Assembly (NCBI GenBank): GCA_018066285.1
Contig: JAGHRS010000020.1
Location: 1 to 64,000 of the forward strand
Length of the DNA: 64,000 nucleotides
Direction of reading: 5' to 3'
DNA from: Candidatus Treponema caballi
GTDB taxonomy: Bacteria > Spirochaetota > Spirochaetia > Treponematales > Treponemataceae
Below, piece after piece: positions 34,401 through 44,200 of this stretch. Position 1 is the stretch's first letter, and each line of letters starts with the position of its first letter. Below the pieces are notes generated by a model. The model was not told the DNA's origin. It saw only the letters and a program-made list of their open reading frames with translations, and searched no databases. A program made the translations under genes and the position numbers.

Positions 34401-35083
34401 GTTTCGGCGACGACTGTCCCCGCCTCATCCGCGAGCGAAAAGCGGACGAGCGCCTGTTTGTCTGGTAAAAGCGGATTTGCCTGGTGAGCCGTACCGCTCA
34501 CTGTTGGTTTCCAGCACGCTTCTGCGCTTATTCTGGCGGACCAGCTGCCGTCAGCGTTCTTCTCTGAGCTGAAGTAAACGCCGTCTGACACAAGATGCGT
34601 GTCAGGCACATCAATCCGCCAGACATCACGGTAGATGCCGGCGCCCGAGTACCAGCGCGTGTTTGGCGAGCGGTACACGGAAATGACGGTGATGCTGTTT
34701 CTGCCATCTTTCAGGAACGGCGTTGCATCCACTTCGAACGTCGTGTATCCGTATTTCCATTCGAACGCCTTTTCGCCGTTTATATACATGGATGTGTCCA
34801 TGTACACGCCCTCAAAGCGGAACAGCGTCCTGTCTGTGGATGCGCTTGTTGAGCTTGCAGAAGCTGAACTGGCCGGGTTTTTCAGGAAGTTTTTTCTGTA
34901 TATGCCGATTGAGTTTTCGTATAAGTCGTGTGTGTTCCAGATGAGCCAGTCGTGCGGAATGGTGACGGGCGTGAACTGTTCATCAGGGATGGAGAGCAGG
35001 GCGCTTTCTTCAGGGAGGGGCGCGTCTGCGCTTTCAAGATGAATCTTTGTGAACTGCCAGCCGTCGTTGAACAGTGTCTTCAT
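31427..35083 (-). CDS. Glycoside hydrolase family 2 enzyme (beta-galactosidase-like) with two CBM-like modules
   Basis: 1218 residues. The GH2 order is clear: N-terminal jelly-roll (FNDGWQFTKIH, VTIPHDW), an Ig-like domain, then the (beta/alpha)8 barrel with acid/base Glu near residue 445 in SIGNEIYDT and nucleophile Glu near 524 in YGSETSATVQSRG. Further Ig-like domains follow. Two C-terminal modules of about 110 residues (from about 979 and 1109) end in SIQGFQFEHS and FEGFQFEK and resemble CBM6-type carbohydrate-binding domains. There is no signal peptide, which is odd for an enzyme with binding modules. The ATG at 35083 follows TGGAGG; the open frame continues upstream over the methyltransferase gene but has arginine/proline-rich shadow sequence. 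Substrate: beta-galactosides, or possibly glucuronides or mannosides. Confidence 0.9.
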   Translation of the reverse strand: MKTLFNDGWQFTKIHLESADAPLPEESALLSIPDEQFTPVTIPHDWLIWNTHDLYENSIGIYRKNFLKNPASSASASSTSASTDRTLFRFEGVYMDTSMYINGEKAFEWKYGYTTFEVDATPFLKDGRNSITVISVYRSPNTRWYSGAGIYRDVWRIDVPDTHLVSDGVYFSSEKNADGSWSARISAEACWKPTVSGTAHQANPLLPDKQALVRFSLADEAGTVVAETSRPVTLTALATADPYWYLDPAGASVAEAVFHLSDVREWDVIAPHLYTLTTELFECNGNTSAYDNVSADKASSTCKACGRLLDSCVQKVGFRTIRFDSDEGFFLNGRHVKINGACMHHDLGALGAAFNLTALRRQFIKLRDMGVNAIRLSHNPPSPALMELADEMGMLIDSECFDMWEKSKTTYDYARFFPDWHARDVASWIRRDRNHPSLIMWSIGNEIYDTHQGNGYAITKELTALVHRHDPAKNAPVTIASNYMEWQGAQSCAELVDIAGYNYGERLYQGHHMSHQNWRLYGSETSATVQSRGIYHFPADFRTLTHDDSQCSSLGNCSVNWGSANAADTVIRDRNTPFSAGQFIWTGWDYIGEPTPYFTKNSFFGQIDTAGFKKDTYFQYQAEWTDYRAHPMVHLLPYWDFNIGQLIDIRAYTNAPQVELLFNGTSCGVQRIDHAHGTKLAGEWQLPFAPGTITAIARDESDAELARESRTTPGDPARLVVKLDKPHFEGPRNLIFAEIHAVDKAGNPVDNARNRVTVSVSGARLEGLDNGDSTDYEQYKTNTRRLFSNALIAILSPDPNAQDVPVTLTVTSPGLEGATCLLNTLSEAASANQAPDTFKASGASEEVPVRKIELTCSGAHALSPENREVVVTAHILPENATYHALKFEAVRLEGIASRAAALTPLAPTAGDAVRVTARQDGEFRLRCSCDNGTGIPEIISELEFSVSDMGNACLNPYEFISACEKSASLNECKLSFQGGVYVPEGRNWISFENVDFGTEGSDTFTIPIFSFDTTMTLGIWDGNPDSGGRLLMQAEYNSPSWYNHYQSNTWTLPRRLTGIHDLYILTDTNRFSIQGFQFEHSRKAFSALSAPDADSITGDTFTRESDRISGIGNNVSLEFRDMDFGTDSIHGIRIKGRAVNGTNTVHILFVKDDTQEADALPANAAQPVEMRTAVEIPATEEVTEHSFGLDVPVHGKCRVVFVFLPGSCFDFEGFQFEK

Positions 35084-35112
35084 GCTGCCTCCAGAAAAAA
35101 CCAGCGCCCCGT

Positions 35113-36288
35113 TTACTGCCTGAGCAGGCGTTCCAGCGTGAGCTCGACGCCGAGCGCGCTCTTCAATGCATCCGCGCCTGTGGTGAGCGAACCGCTGTCT
35201 TCCCGCTTTACGGCGCGGATCAGGATGTTCTTGGGCGTGTGCTCCATGTCGATGAACTCGAGGAGCTGCGTCTTGTAGCCGTGCGCGGAAAGCGTCTCTG
35301 CGCGGATGACGTCGGTGGCCAGTGCGGAAAAGCGTTCCTTCACGATGCCGTACTTGAGCAGCGGATTCAGTGCTTCGTCCGGGGCGGTGCGGCCGAGCGC
35401 GGTATTCAGTTCGTGCTGGCAGCATGGCACAGAAAGGATTGCACGGGCGCCATGCTCAACAGCGAATGCAAGCGCATAATCGGTGGCGGTGTCACAGGCG
35501 TGGAGCGTAATCACGAGGTCAAGCGGCGCGCCCTGGCCGGCGTTTTCCGCGCGGTAATCAGCGATGTCGCCGCACGCAAAGCGCAATCCGTCATATCCAC
35601 AGGCGGCGGCGAGTTTTGCACAGGCTTCAATAACGTCCTTTTTCAAATCCAGGCCGAAAATCTCTGCCTGAATGCCTTTTTTTACGACAAGGTAATGATA
35701 GACGGCGAACGTCAGATACGACTTTCCGCAGCCGAAATCGATGATGCGGAGCGGCGTTCCGGGGAAAGCGTCCTCGTGCGCATCCACAATGTCTGAAAGG
35801 ATGTCATCCACGAACTCAAGAAAGCGGTTTATCTGGCGGAACTTGTCGTATTTCTGGGCGTGCACCTTTCCCTCAGCGGTCATGACGCCGAGCTTCACCA
35901 GGAACGGAACGCTTTCGCCTTCTGGAAGGATGTAGTTTTTCACGCGGTTGTGCGGGGCTTTTGTGAACGCGGTCGCAGGCGAGGCGGATGCTGTCTTTCT
36001 GCCTTTCACGAGCACGGTTGTCTTGCCTTTCCGGCTTGTCAGGACGGTAATGGTCTTTTCCGCTGTTTCAATCGTGATGGCATGGAACTGCTTTTCTGCA
36101 TCCGTGAGAAATGCATCAACTTTTGCGATTTCCCACTCATCCCTGAATGCCTTCGGGCCTTTGAAATAATCCGCAGAAAATGAATCTGCGCTGGTTTTAC
36201 GCAGCTTGAGCTTATCCGCGAATGCCGTATCTGACGGCTTTGAAAAAGTTGCGCCCACTATGGCGTCTGTAGTGCAGGGAACGTTCAT
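35113..36288 (-). CDS. SAM-dependent methyltransferase, function unknown
   Basis: 391 residues. A class I methyltransferase fold starts near residue 180: the SAM loop IIDFGCGKSYLTFAVYHYL, then an acidic end of strand 2 in FGLDLKKD and a strand 4 motif ITLHACDTATDYAL. SVPCCQHELN near residue 278 is a recurring motif of the GSTCD/methyltransferase-like family found in many anaerobes. The N-terminal 170 residues form a separate domain ending in a lysine-rich, basic part, which may bind nucleic acid. The target is unknown. AAGGA precedes the ATG. The GH2 gene follows 29 bases later with its own ribosome-binding site, so they share a transcript without obvious functional link. Confidence 0.8.
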   Translation of the reverse strand: MNVPCTTDAIVGATFSKPSDTAFADKLKLRKTSADSFSADYFKGPKAFRDEWEIAKVDAFLTDAEKQFHAITIETAEKTITVLTSRKGKTTVLVKGRKTASASPATAFTKAPHNRVKNYILPEGESVPFLVKLGVMTAEGKVHAQKYDKFRQINRFLEFVDDILSDIVDAHEDAFPGTPLRIIDFGCGKSYLTFAVYHYLVVKKGIQAEIFGLDLKKDVIEACAKLAAACGYDGLRFACGDIADYRAENAGQGAPLDLVITLHACDTATDYALAFAVEHGARAILSVPCCQHELNTALGRTAPDEALNPLLKYGIVKERFSALATDVIRAETLSAHGYKTQLLEFIDMEHTPKNILIRAVKREDSGSLTTGADALKSALGVELTLERLLRQ

Positions 36289-36332
36289 AAAAATCCTTGA
36301 TATAAATCAATATATACGCAAACACAAAAAAA

Positions 36333-36348
36333 TGATATATTAGTCAAT
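36333..36348 (+). promoter_or_regulatory. Extended -10 leaderless promoter of parA
   Basis: TGa, TATATT (36336-36341), 7 bases, ATG at 36349. No ribosome-binding site is seen. A divergent A/T-rich stretch serves the methyltransferase gene on the other strand. Confidence 0.7.
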
Positions 36349-37104
36349 ATGGGAAAGATTTGTGTTTTCGTAAATCAGAAGGGTGGTGTCGGTAAAACCA
36401 CTTCAGCAATCAACATCGGTGCGTACATGGCACTGCAGGGAAAGAAAGTCCTGCTTGTTGATTTTGACTCTCAGGGCAATATGTCATCAGGTGTCGGTGT
36501 CTCAAAAGACAAGCCGACCATTTATGAACTGATGGCAGATCAGGTGACTGCGGATGAGTGTATCCGTCATTCAGCAGTAAAGAATCTTGATGCAATTGCA
36601 GCGAACATCCAGCTTTCAGGTGCCGCAATTGAGCTCGTTGACCAGGATGAGAAAGAGTACTTCCTGAAAAAATGCCTTACACCCCTTAAAGACCGCTACG
36701 ACTACATCCTCATTGACTGCCCGCCTTCCCTCGGTGTCCTTACGCTGAACGGCCTTGTTGCGGCAGACGAAGTCTTCATCCCGCTGCAGTGCGAGTACTT
36801 CGCCCTTGAAGGTATTTCGCTCCTGCTCCAGACTGTAAAGACAGTCCAGAAAACACTGAACCCGGACCTGAAGATTGGCGGAATCTTCTTCACCATGTAC
36901 GATTCCCGAACCCGTCTCGCTCAGGATGTTGTCCTTCAGGTTAAATCATATTTCAAGGATATTGTGTTCAACACAATCATCCCGCGTAACGTCCGCCTTT
37001 CAGAAGCTCCTTCTCACGGAACGCCGATCTGCAACTATGATCCGGCTTGTCAGGGCGCACGCAGCTACGAAAGTCTTGCTAAAGAGGTAATTGCACGTGG
37101 CTAA
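36349..37104 (+). CDS. parA: Chromosome partitioning ATPase ParA/Soj
   Basis: 251 residues, the size of chromosomal (Soj-type) ParA without the extra N-terminal DNA-binding domain of plasmid type Ia. The deviant Walker A is NQKGGVGKTTSAIN (residues 8-21), with a Walker A' motif VLLVDFDSQGNMS and a Walker B YILIDCPPSLG near residue 120. It is a DNA-associated ATPase that positions origin regions with ParB. parB follows with an 8-base overlap. The gidA/gidB genes that often sit upstream are absent here. Confidence 0.95.
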   Translation: MGKICVFVNQKGGVGKTTSAINIGAYMALQGKKVLLVDFDSQGNMSSGVGVSKDKPTIYELMADQVTADECIRHSAVKNLDAIAANIQLSGAAIELVDQDEKEYFLKKCLTPLKDRYDYILIDCPPSLGVLTLNGLVAADEVFIPLQCEYFALEGISLLLQTVKTVQKTLNPDLKIGGIFFTMYDSRTRLAQDVVLQVKSYFKDIVFNTIIPRNVRLSEAPSHGTPICNYDPACQGARSYESLAKEVIARG

Positions 37105-38023
37105 AGCATCATTTGGTCTCGGAAAGGGCTTAGGCGCCCTCATGGGTGAAGCTGAGGCAGAAGTCGATTCTGCGCTCGCAACTGGAAAGAAAGCTGCTCC
37201 GGCAGGCGCGACAGAAGCTGCTGCTGGTGGAGAAATCAAGGTTTCCGTTGATTTACTGAAGCCTAATCCACATCAGCCAAGAAAGGAATTTGACAAGGAC
37301 GCCCTTCAGGAACTTGCAGACTCCATCAAGGAACATGGCATTCTTCAGCCGCCGCTCGTAGAAGAGACAGGAAAAGGCGACTATTACATCATTGCAGGTG
37401 AGCGCCGTACCCGTGCCGCAAAACTCGCCGGTCTCAAGGAAATTCCTGTACGCATCCAGAAGTTCACCGAAACGAAAAAGCTTGAGGTAGCCCTTATTGA
37501 GAACATTCAGCGTGAAGACCTGAATGCGCTTGAAGAGGCGCTCGCTTATAAAAAGCTCATGGAAATGAGCAACATCACTCAGGATGAGGTTGCAAAACGC
37601 GTTGGCAAGAACCGCTCTACGGTAGCGAATGCTCTGCGCCTGCTGAAACTGCCTGAGGATATGCAGTCAGCGCTTGCGGACGACAAAATCACTGCCGGAC
37701 ATGCACGCGCCCTGCTTTCTGTTGAGAACACCCAGGATCAGCGCATCCTGTTCGGCCGCATTGTAGGACAGGCACTGTCCGTACGTGAAGCCGAGCGTCA
37801 GGCTGCGGAACTGAACCAGCCGAAAGGGGATGGAGCCGCGGCCAAAAAGCCTGCAAAGCCGGAACCAGCCCGGAACCCGGATTACGCCGCTCTTGAAGAG
37901 CAGCTTATCGGCGTTCTTGGTACAAAGGTCACGCTCAAGGGTGATTTCGACAAGGGTTCCATCCAGATTGACTACTTCAATCGCGATGATCTTGACCGCC
38001 TGATTTCACTCATCATCCGCTAA
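37097..38023 (+). CDS. parB: Chromosome partitioning protein ParB/Spo0J
   Basis: 308 residues. The N-terminal CTPase/ParB domain carries LKPNPHQPRKEF (about residue 53), KEHGILQPPLV and the GERRTRAAK motif near residue 98. A helix-turn-helix for parS binding follows (TQDEVAKRVGKNRSTVANAL, about 160). A C-terminal dimer domain closes the protein. Start: GTG 37097, overlapping the end of parA by 8 bases, with AGAGG upstream; a TTG two codons earlier is less likely. I did not find a perfect consensus parS site in this window. Confidence 0.94.
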   Translation: MAKASFGLGKGLGALMGEAEAEVDSALATGKKAAPAGATEAAAGGEIKVSVDLLKPNPHQPRKEFDKDALQELADSIKEHGILQPPLVEETGKGDYYIIAGERRTRAAKLAGLKEIPVRIQKFTETKKLEVALIENIQREDLNALEEALAYKKLMEMSNITQDEVAKRVGKNRSTVANALRLLKLPEDMQSALADDKITAGHARALLSVENTQDQRILFGRIVGQALSVREAERQAAELNQPKGDGAAAKKPAKPEPARNPDYAALEEQLIGVLGTKVTLKGDFDKGSIQIDYFNRDDLDRLISLIIR

Positions 38024-38202
38024 AACCAGAAAAAACAGCCTCAATTTCCTCTTTTTTACGCATAATCATTCAAAGATTGTGCTTTTTTTCTCAAATGGTC
38101 TTTACTTTCTTGTAAAAGATGACAATAATAATATTGGAGAGTTTGGATTATTTGCAGAAATAATAGTTTTTTTGTGATTTTTTCATATATAGAGGAAAAC
38201 AG
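38024..38202. other. A/T-rich gap before the Ig-repeat genes
   Basis: 179 bases, strongly A/T-rich, with several T-runs. An AGAGGAAAACAG ribosome-binding region precedes the ATG at 38203. A promoter is likely here (CATATATAG near 38184-38192 may be a -10) but I could not fix it. No terminator hairpin for parB is clear. Confidence 0.4.
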
Positions 38203-41200
38203 ATGAGAAAGTGGAAGGCACAACTACTTTTAATTTTGTTCTCTGTTGCTTCTTTGTATGCTGGTGGCAACAAGGAATCTGACGAGAAACTGCTTGAGAA
38301 ACAGGAAAGCTGGCAGGAAGAATTTTCCCTTGAGGAAAAAAAGGCCGGTAAATATAACTTTGTCATAACAGCTGAAGATCAGGGCGGTAATGTAACTGTT
38401 GCCGGTCCGTATAATGTCTGGATAGATCCTGATTCAGACCTTCCTGTTACAGGCATAACAAACCCCAGTATGAACATGCGCGTTCCAGGTAATCTGAACA
38501 TTGTCGGAACGTGTGTTGATGATGATGCCGTCAAGTATATTGAACTCATTCTCGATGACGATGCAGACCATCCAATCCGTGCTGAAGGAAAGGAGTTCTG
38601 GTCATATTTTCTTGATACGACCGGCCTTGCTGAAGGAAAGCATTCTGTAGAGGCTTATGGCGTTGATGTGAACGGTCTCCGGGGCGAATCAGTACGTACG
38701 GAATGGCATCTGGACAGGAATCAGCCGCTTACAGAAGTCAGCAGCCACAATCTTGGCATGCTGGTTTCCGGTAAAGTGAAGTTTTCGGGCCTGATTTCTG
38801 ATGGAAACGGCATAAAATCCCTTTCTTATTTCCTTAATGACGATGAAGAAGTTACTCCGTTGAAAGTGTCATATGCAAAAAAAACACAGGAGTACAGTTT
38901 CAACCTGACCATTGATACGCGTAAGCTGTCTGACGGGCCCCAGGTCTGCTGGTTCAAGGCGGTGGATAATCAGGGAACGGAAGGGATAAGCTCATTCCTT
39001 TTCTTTGTTGATAATACCAATCCTGAAATAGCAGTGTATTCTCCTGCTGAAGATGAAAGCGTAAACGGCTTATTCACCATTGCAGGTTCTGTATATGATG
39101 AAATGGGACTGACTTCCCTTACCTGGCAGCTTGGAAAAGAGGCAGGAGAATTTACCCTGACGGATGGAAACCCGTATTGGAAGCTGGATTGCAACATTCT
39201 TGGGCAGACAGCAAAGAAACAGTCTCTTGTCATAACCGCGACTGATAAAGCCGGAAACGTTGCTGTGCTGAAACGCACACTCAGCGTTGACCTTGAAGCG
39301 GATTTGCCTGTGGTGACGCTTCAGTCACCTGAATATGACGGATCAAAAACGGGACCTGTCATTGGAGATGAACTTTTCCTTCGCGGAAGCATTGCTGATG
39401 ACGACGGTGTTGCTGAACTGCACTGGTCAATTGATAAGAATGGCGACGACCACGTTCTGGCAACGGAAGGCGTTTTCTACACAGACATTTTAAACCAGCT
39501 CAGTGAACCGCTTTCAGCCGGCGTCCACACGCTCAACGTATATGCCGTGGATATTCACGGAACTGCCGGAAAAACGGTGACTGTTCCATTTACGGCAGAA
39601 GGCGCCGCTCCTGCTTTTGGGGACACCACAGTCAAAAATAAGGCTGGAGCTGGAATTACAGCGGGTGAGGCTTCTTATGAGCTGGGAATGTCCGTTCATC
39701 CTGAGACAGCGCCGACTCTCAATGGCACTGTGGAAAGCGGATGTGGCCTTGTATCCATAAAGTGGCAGTTCAACGGACAGGATGCAGGCGAGGTTGATGC
39801 AAAGAGCAAGAAAGGTTCATCCGCATTCAGCATTCCGCTTAGTGAGGCTCCGTGGGGAACGGTACACGTCACTGTTATTGCAACAGATATTTACGAACGC
39901 GAGACACGCGCTGACTATTTCCTGTATCAGACGAACCTGACAAAAGTCAGAGCTGATGAAGCTGTTGTCTTTTCTGACAGTGGCATTGCTGAAGATGGAA
40001 CTGTCTGTCTTGAGAAAGGAGAAAGTGTCTCCGGCTATGTCACCGGCGGAACAGCTTCTTCTGTGGAATTGGAGCCTGATGAAGGCTTTGTGAGTGCAGC
40101 GCTTTCAGGCAACAGCATTCTGCTTACAGCAACGGGAAAGACAGGCGTTTCATCCCCGGTTACAGTAAAAGTAACAACAGACAGAACAGACTCTTTCGGA
40201 AATCCGGTTGTCTATAGCTCAAAGCCGCTCACGTTCAAGGTTCCTGATACGGCTCCTCTGTTCAAGATGAAGACAACTGGCGTTCAGGATGGTTTCAAGA
40301 ACGTCACGGTTGAAGGTTCTCTTACAGGACAGAACAGTTTCAGCGCTGTAAAAGCAGATTATCGCGTTCTTTCTGCGGAAAGCGTAAAGGCCGCTGCGGC
40401 TGATCCGGAAGCAAGCAAGGAATTACCGGGCTGGAAAACCCTTTCTGTGGATGAGTCTGGCGCGTTCTCCCTTGAGCTTAACGCTTCCTCTTTCAGCGAG
40501 GGAATCTATATTGTGGAGCTTCGTGCAGTGAACGGAACGAGCGCGCAAAGCGTGGCGGCCGTTCCCGTGAAGAAGGTCTCGCCGCTTGAAATGCCTGACC
40601 TTGAAGCTGATCCCAAAGCGAAGATTCCTGTGGCCGCCGCACCGTCGTTTGTCTGGATTGAAGGCGAGCAGCTCTACTACACCAGCTACTACCAGGATGA
40701 TCTTACATTCACGTCCCTCACAGCCGCTGGCGCTGAGCTTACCAATGGCGGTGACGGTGTCATGGCTTTTGCAGAAGCGGGCGCTGTTCCGTACAGCCTG
40801 CTTCCAGCAGGTTCTTCTTCTGTTGAAGTAAAGGTCACCGATGCAAAGGCGAAAGTCGTTTCATCAAAGAAGACGCTTTCGCGCGATACAGATGTTACGG
40901 TCCGCTTTGACTCAGTGGATGGCGACCGGTATCTTTCCGGCATGATTGTGGAACTGCCGCCGCCGGGCTCAAAAGAGCAGACAGGTTCGCTCCGCGTTGT
41001 CATACACTCAGGTCTTGCAGTTTCTGGCGTTTCTTATACAAAAACGGTGAATGGCACCGTTTCAGCTCCGGCAAAACTCTCTGTCAAACGCATTGCGGCG
41101 GCAGACGGTACGCTTACGGACGAATACGAAGCTTTCATTCCGCTCAAGGACATGGAAGCAGAAATCACCACGTTCGCAGTAACTGCAACGGTTGGCAAAA

Positions 41201-44200
41201 CTCAGACAGCAGACGCCTCGGGTACCATTTCAGTAGTACGAGCAGCACCTGAAGCAGGTCTTGCGGATGCCGAAAAAGTGTACTGGACGAACGATGTGCC
41301 TGAATATAAAGGCGCGTATCTGCTGCAGAACGGAAAGGAACTTACCGGATACGTCAACGTAAAATCTCCGTTCCAGGCAGATATCGTGGAAAACGGAGAA
41401 GGTCTTTCACTCAGAAAATCAGGCAGTTTCATTTACCTGACAACAACAGCAGACGGATTATATGAAAATACTGTAATCCGCATTACAGACAGAGAAGGCG
41501 TGGAATATCTTCAGCCAGCGGTTTCAGTTCTTTCTGACAGCGCTGCTCCATCCGCAGTCATTGTTTCTCCGGATGAGCAGGCGTGGCTTCAGAACAGCAT
41601 GACACTGAAAGTGCAGGCCTCAGATGCAAATGGTCTTTCATCTGTAGAATACTCTGTGAATAACGGGCAGCGCTGGTCTTCCATGACGCTGGCAGAAGGC
41701 GCTGTGGACGAGTATGTAGCGGAAGTCAGCCTTGCTTCCTGTGAAGAAGGCTTTGTTCCGCTTGATGTGCGCGTTACCGATACCGCGGGCTGTACGACGC
41801 TCATCCGTCGTTCTGTCTTCAAGGATGTGACACCGCCTGAGATCGTTACGATAGTTCCTGCTCCCGGGGATGTGATAAACGGCGAGACGCTTTTCTCCAT
41901 GAAAGTCACGGACAACGGTAAGATAGTGTCCGGCTTCTATCAGCTGGAAAAGGAAGACCTTTCCTATACACAGCCGCTTACTTTTACACCGTTTGCCTCA
42001 ACAACAGTGGGAACGCATGATCAGCCGCTCGACAGCGACATGTCGTTCATCATTACGGACGCAGCTGGTAATGTTCTGCAGTATACACAGAAGACCTATG
42101 TCATTGATCAGGAATCAGACAAGCCGGTTGTCATCATCCAGCTGCCTGAAGAGCTCTCCGTGGAAACAACGGATTTCACCGTTTCTGGAACCGTTGTTGA
42201 CGACGATGGTGACTCAACAATCTGGTACAAAATAGACGACGGTGAATACAGAAAGCTTCCTGAAGCGGGAACCAGCTGGTCAGTTTCAATACCGGGTGGA
42301 TCCCTTTCTGACAATGAGCATACAATAACCGTGTACGCCGTCGACCAGTTCGGCATTCAGGGTAATGAAACAAGCCGCACGTTCCGCATATCAAATGAAG
42401 AGCCGGAAGGATCGTTCCTGTTGCCGTCGTTTGAGGAGACGGTTAATGGACGTATTTCCATTACCGGAACCACATGGGATGAAAACGGCATAGATAAGGT
42501 TCTGATTTCCATAGATAACGGAAATACCTGGAACCAGGTTGTGGGAACGGAAGAATGGTCATACGAGTTTGACACGCGCGTTGTGGAAGACGGAACGCAT
42601 CTTGTCTTCATCAAGGTTTGGGACAATTATGGCATTGAAAGCCTCTACTCAAGCCTCATCAACATTGATAACACAGCTCCGGAAATTTCTCTGGAGCTGC
42701 CTCGTGATAATTCGGACATCACCACAGGAAAGATGATTCTTTCCGGACAGACAACAGATAACATCAGTCTTGAAAAACTGTATGTCCAGATACGCAGTCT
42801 TGATGGAACGGTCAGTGTGCCATCAGCATTTGAAAGGCTTGAACTTGATACCGGCAGTGTCATCAGTAAGGAACTGGACATTTCTTCTCTTGAAGACGGT
42901 TTGTATAACATTGAGATTTCTGGAGAAGACAAGGCCGGAAACATCACACGGATTGCACGTAACTTCACTGTTGACAGTACAGGAACGGGTGCCGAGCTTA
43001 ATCTTCTGTATCCGATGAACGGAGACACACTGCACGGAAACTTCAATGTATATGGCGAAGTTATTTCAGAATATGACATTAAGCATGTTTCCCTTATCTG
43101 GGATGAGAGGGAACTCGCGGCCGCTGATGTAAGCGAAACGCACTATGTGAAATTCCCGATTACTCCGGACATGCTTTCAGACGGAAGCCACTCCTATTAT
43201 CTGCGCACAACACTTGATAACGGAACTGTCGTCAGGTCTGAAGCGCAGACGGTCACGTATGAGGCAGTCGGTCTGTGGATTACCATAGACAGCATTACAA
43301 TGGGCGATTATGCAATCAACAGGCCGTTTATGAGCGGATCTGCCGGTTTCCAGCTTTCAGAAGAAGATGAGCTTGCGCTTGAGTCAAAGGAAACGCCGAG
43401 GGCGGAAAAGAACCGCATCAAGGCATTGAAAGTCGGCTCTGTAGAAATAAGTTTTGATAACGGAAAGACTTTTGAGAAAATCAGTTCAAAAGGCAACTGG
43501 CAGTATCGTATTGAAAATACTGAGTTCGCTGAAGGAATGCATTACGTCATAGTCAAGGCGACCATGGCTTCTGGCGAGACTGTGGCAACACGGTGCATCT
43601 TCCAGATAGACAAGACAGCCCCTGTCGTCAAGCTGTTCTCACCGAACGAAACGGGCCGTTACAACCAGTCAATGGATTTCTCTGGAATTGCGACCGATGA
43701 TACATCCCTCAAGTCTGTAACCCTCAACTTACGCAGTGGAGACAGATCATCGTACGAAGTGCCGTCGTTTATCCAGGGTCTGTATCTTGATGGACATGTA
43801 TTTGGCGTTTCGTTCTATGACGTGGGCCTTGGACTGACATTCTTTGACGAAAACGTAAAGTTGCAGTTCCAGTATGGCTCAATGACACAGGAACAGTTTG
43901 ATTTGCTCCATGACCTTAGGGGCTTTGAACATGAGCCACTTCATTATGGTGGTGATATATTCGGTATCAAACTGCTGGCAAACCTTGGAAAGCTGCCGTT
44001 CAGCTATTTCATGGGTCCGGGAGCAAACTGGCTCAGCGCAACGTTTGCCATAGGTGCAAACTTCTCAATGTTCAGCCAGACACAGAGCGGAAAACCGCAA
44101 ATTCTTTCGGCCCTTATCGGACAGATAGAGTTCCCTAAAGCGTCATTCGAAAAGAGGACGTTCCTGACATCTGTGTCTTCCTACGTTGAATTCCAGCTGT

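Noticed and set aside
31502-35278. Plus-strand frames opposite the GH2 gene
   Set aside because: They are antisense to an intact glycosidase with catalytic residues and show no independent start signals.
35084-35425. N-terminal extension of the GH2 protein in the same open frame
   Set aside because: It overlaps the methyltransferase gene, is arginine/proline-rich shadow sequence, and a good ribosome-binding site marks the ATG at 35083.
36289-36348. Riboswitch or attenuator before parA or the methyltransferase
   Set aside because: The 60-base divergent gap is A/T-rich and too short for a structured leader, and parA appears leaderless.
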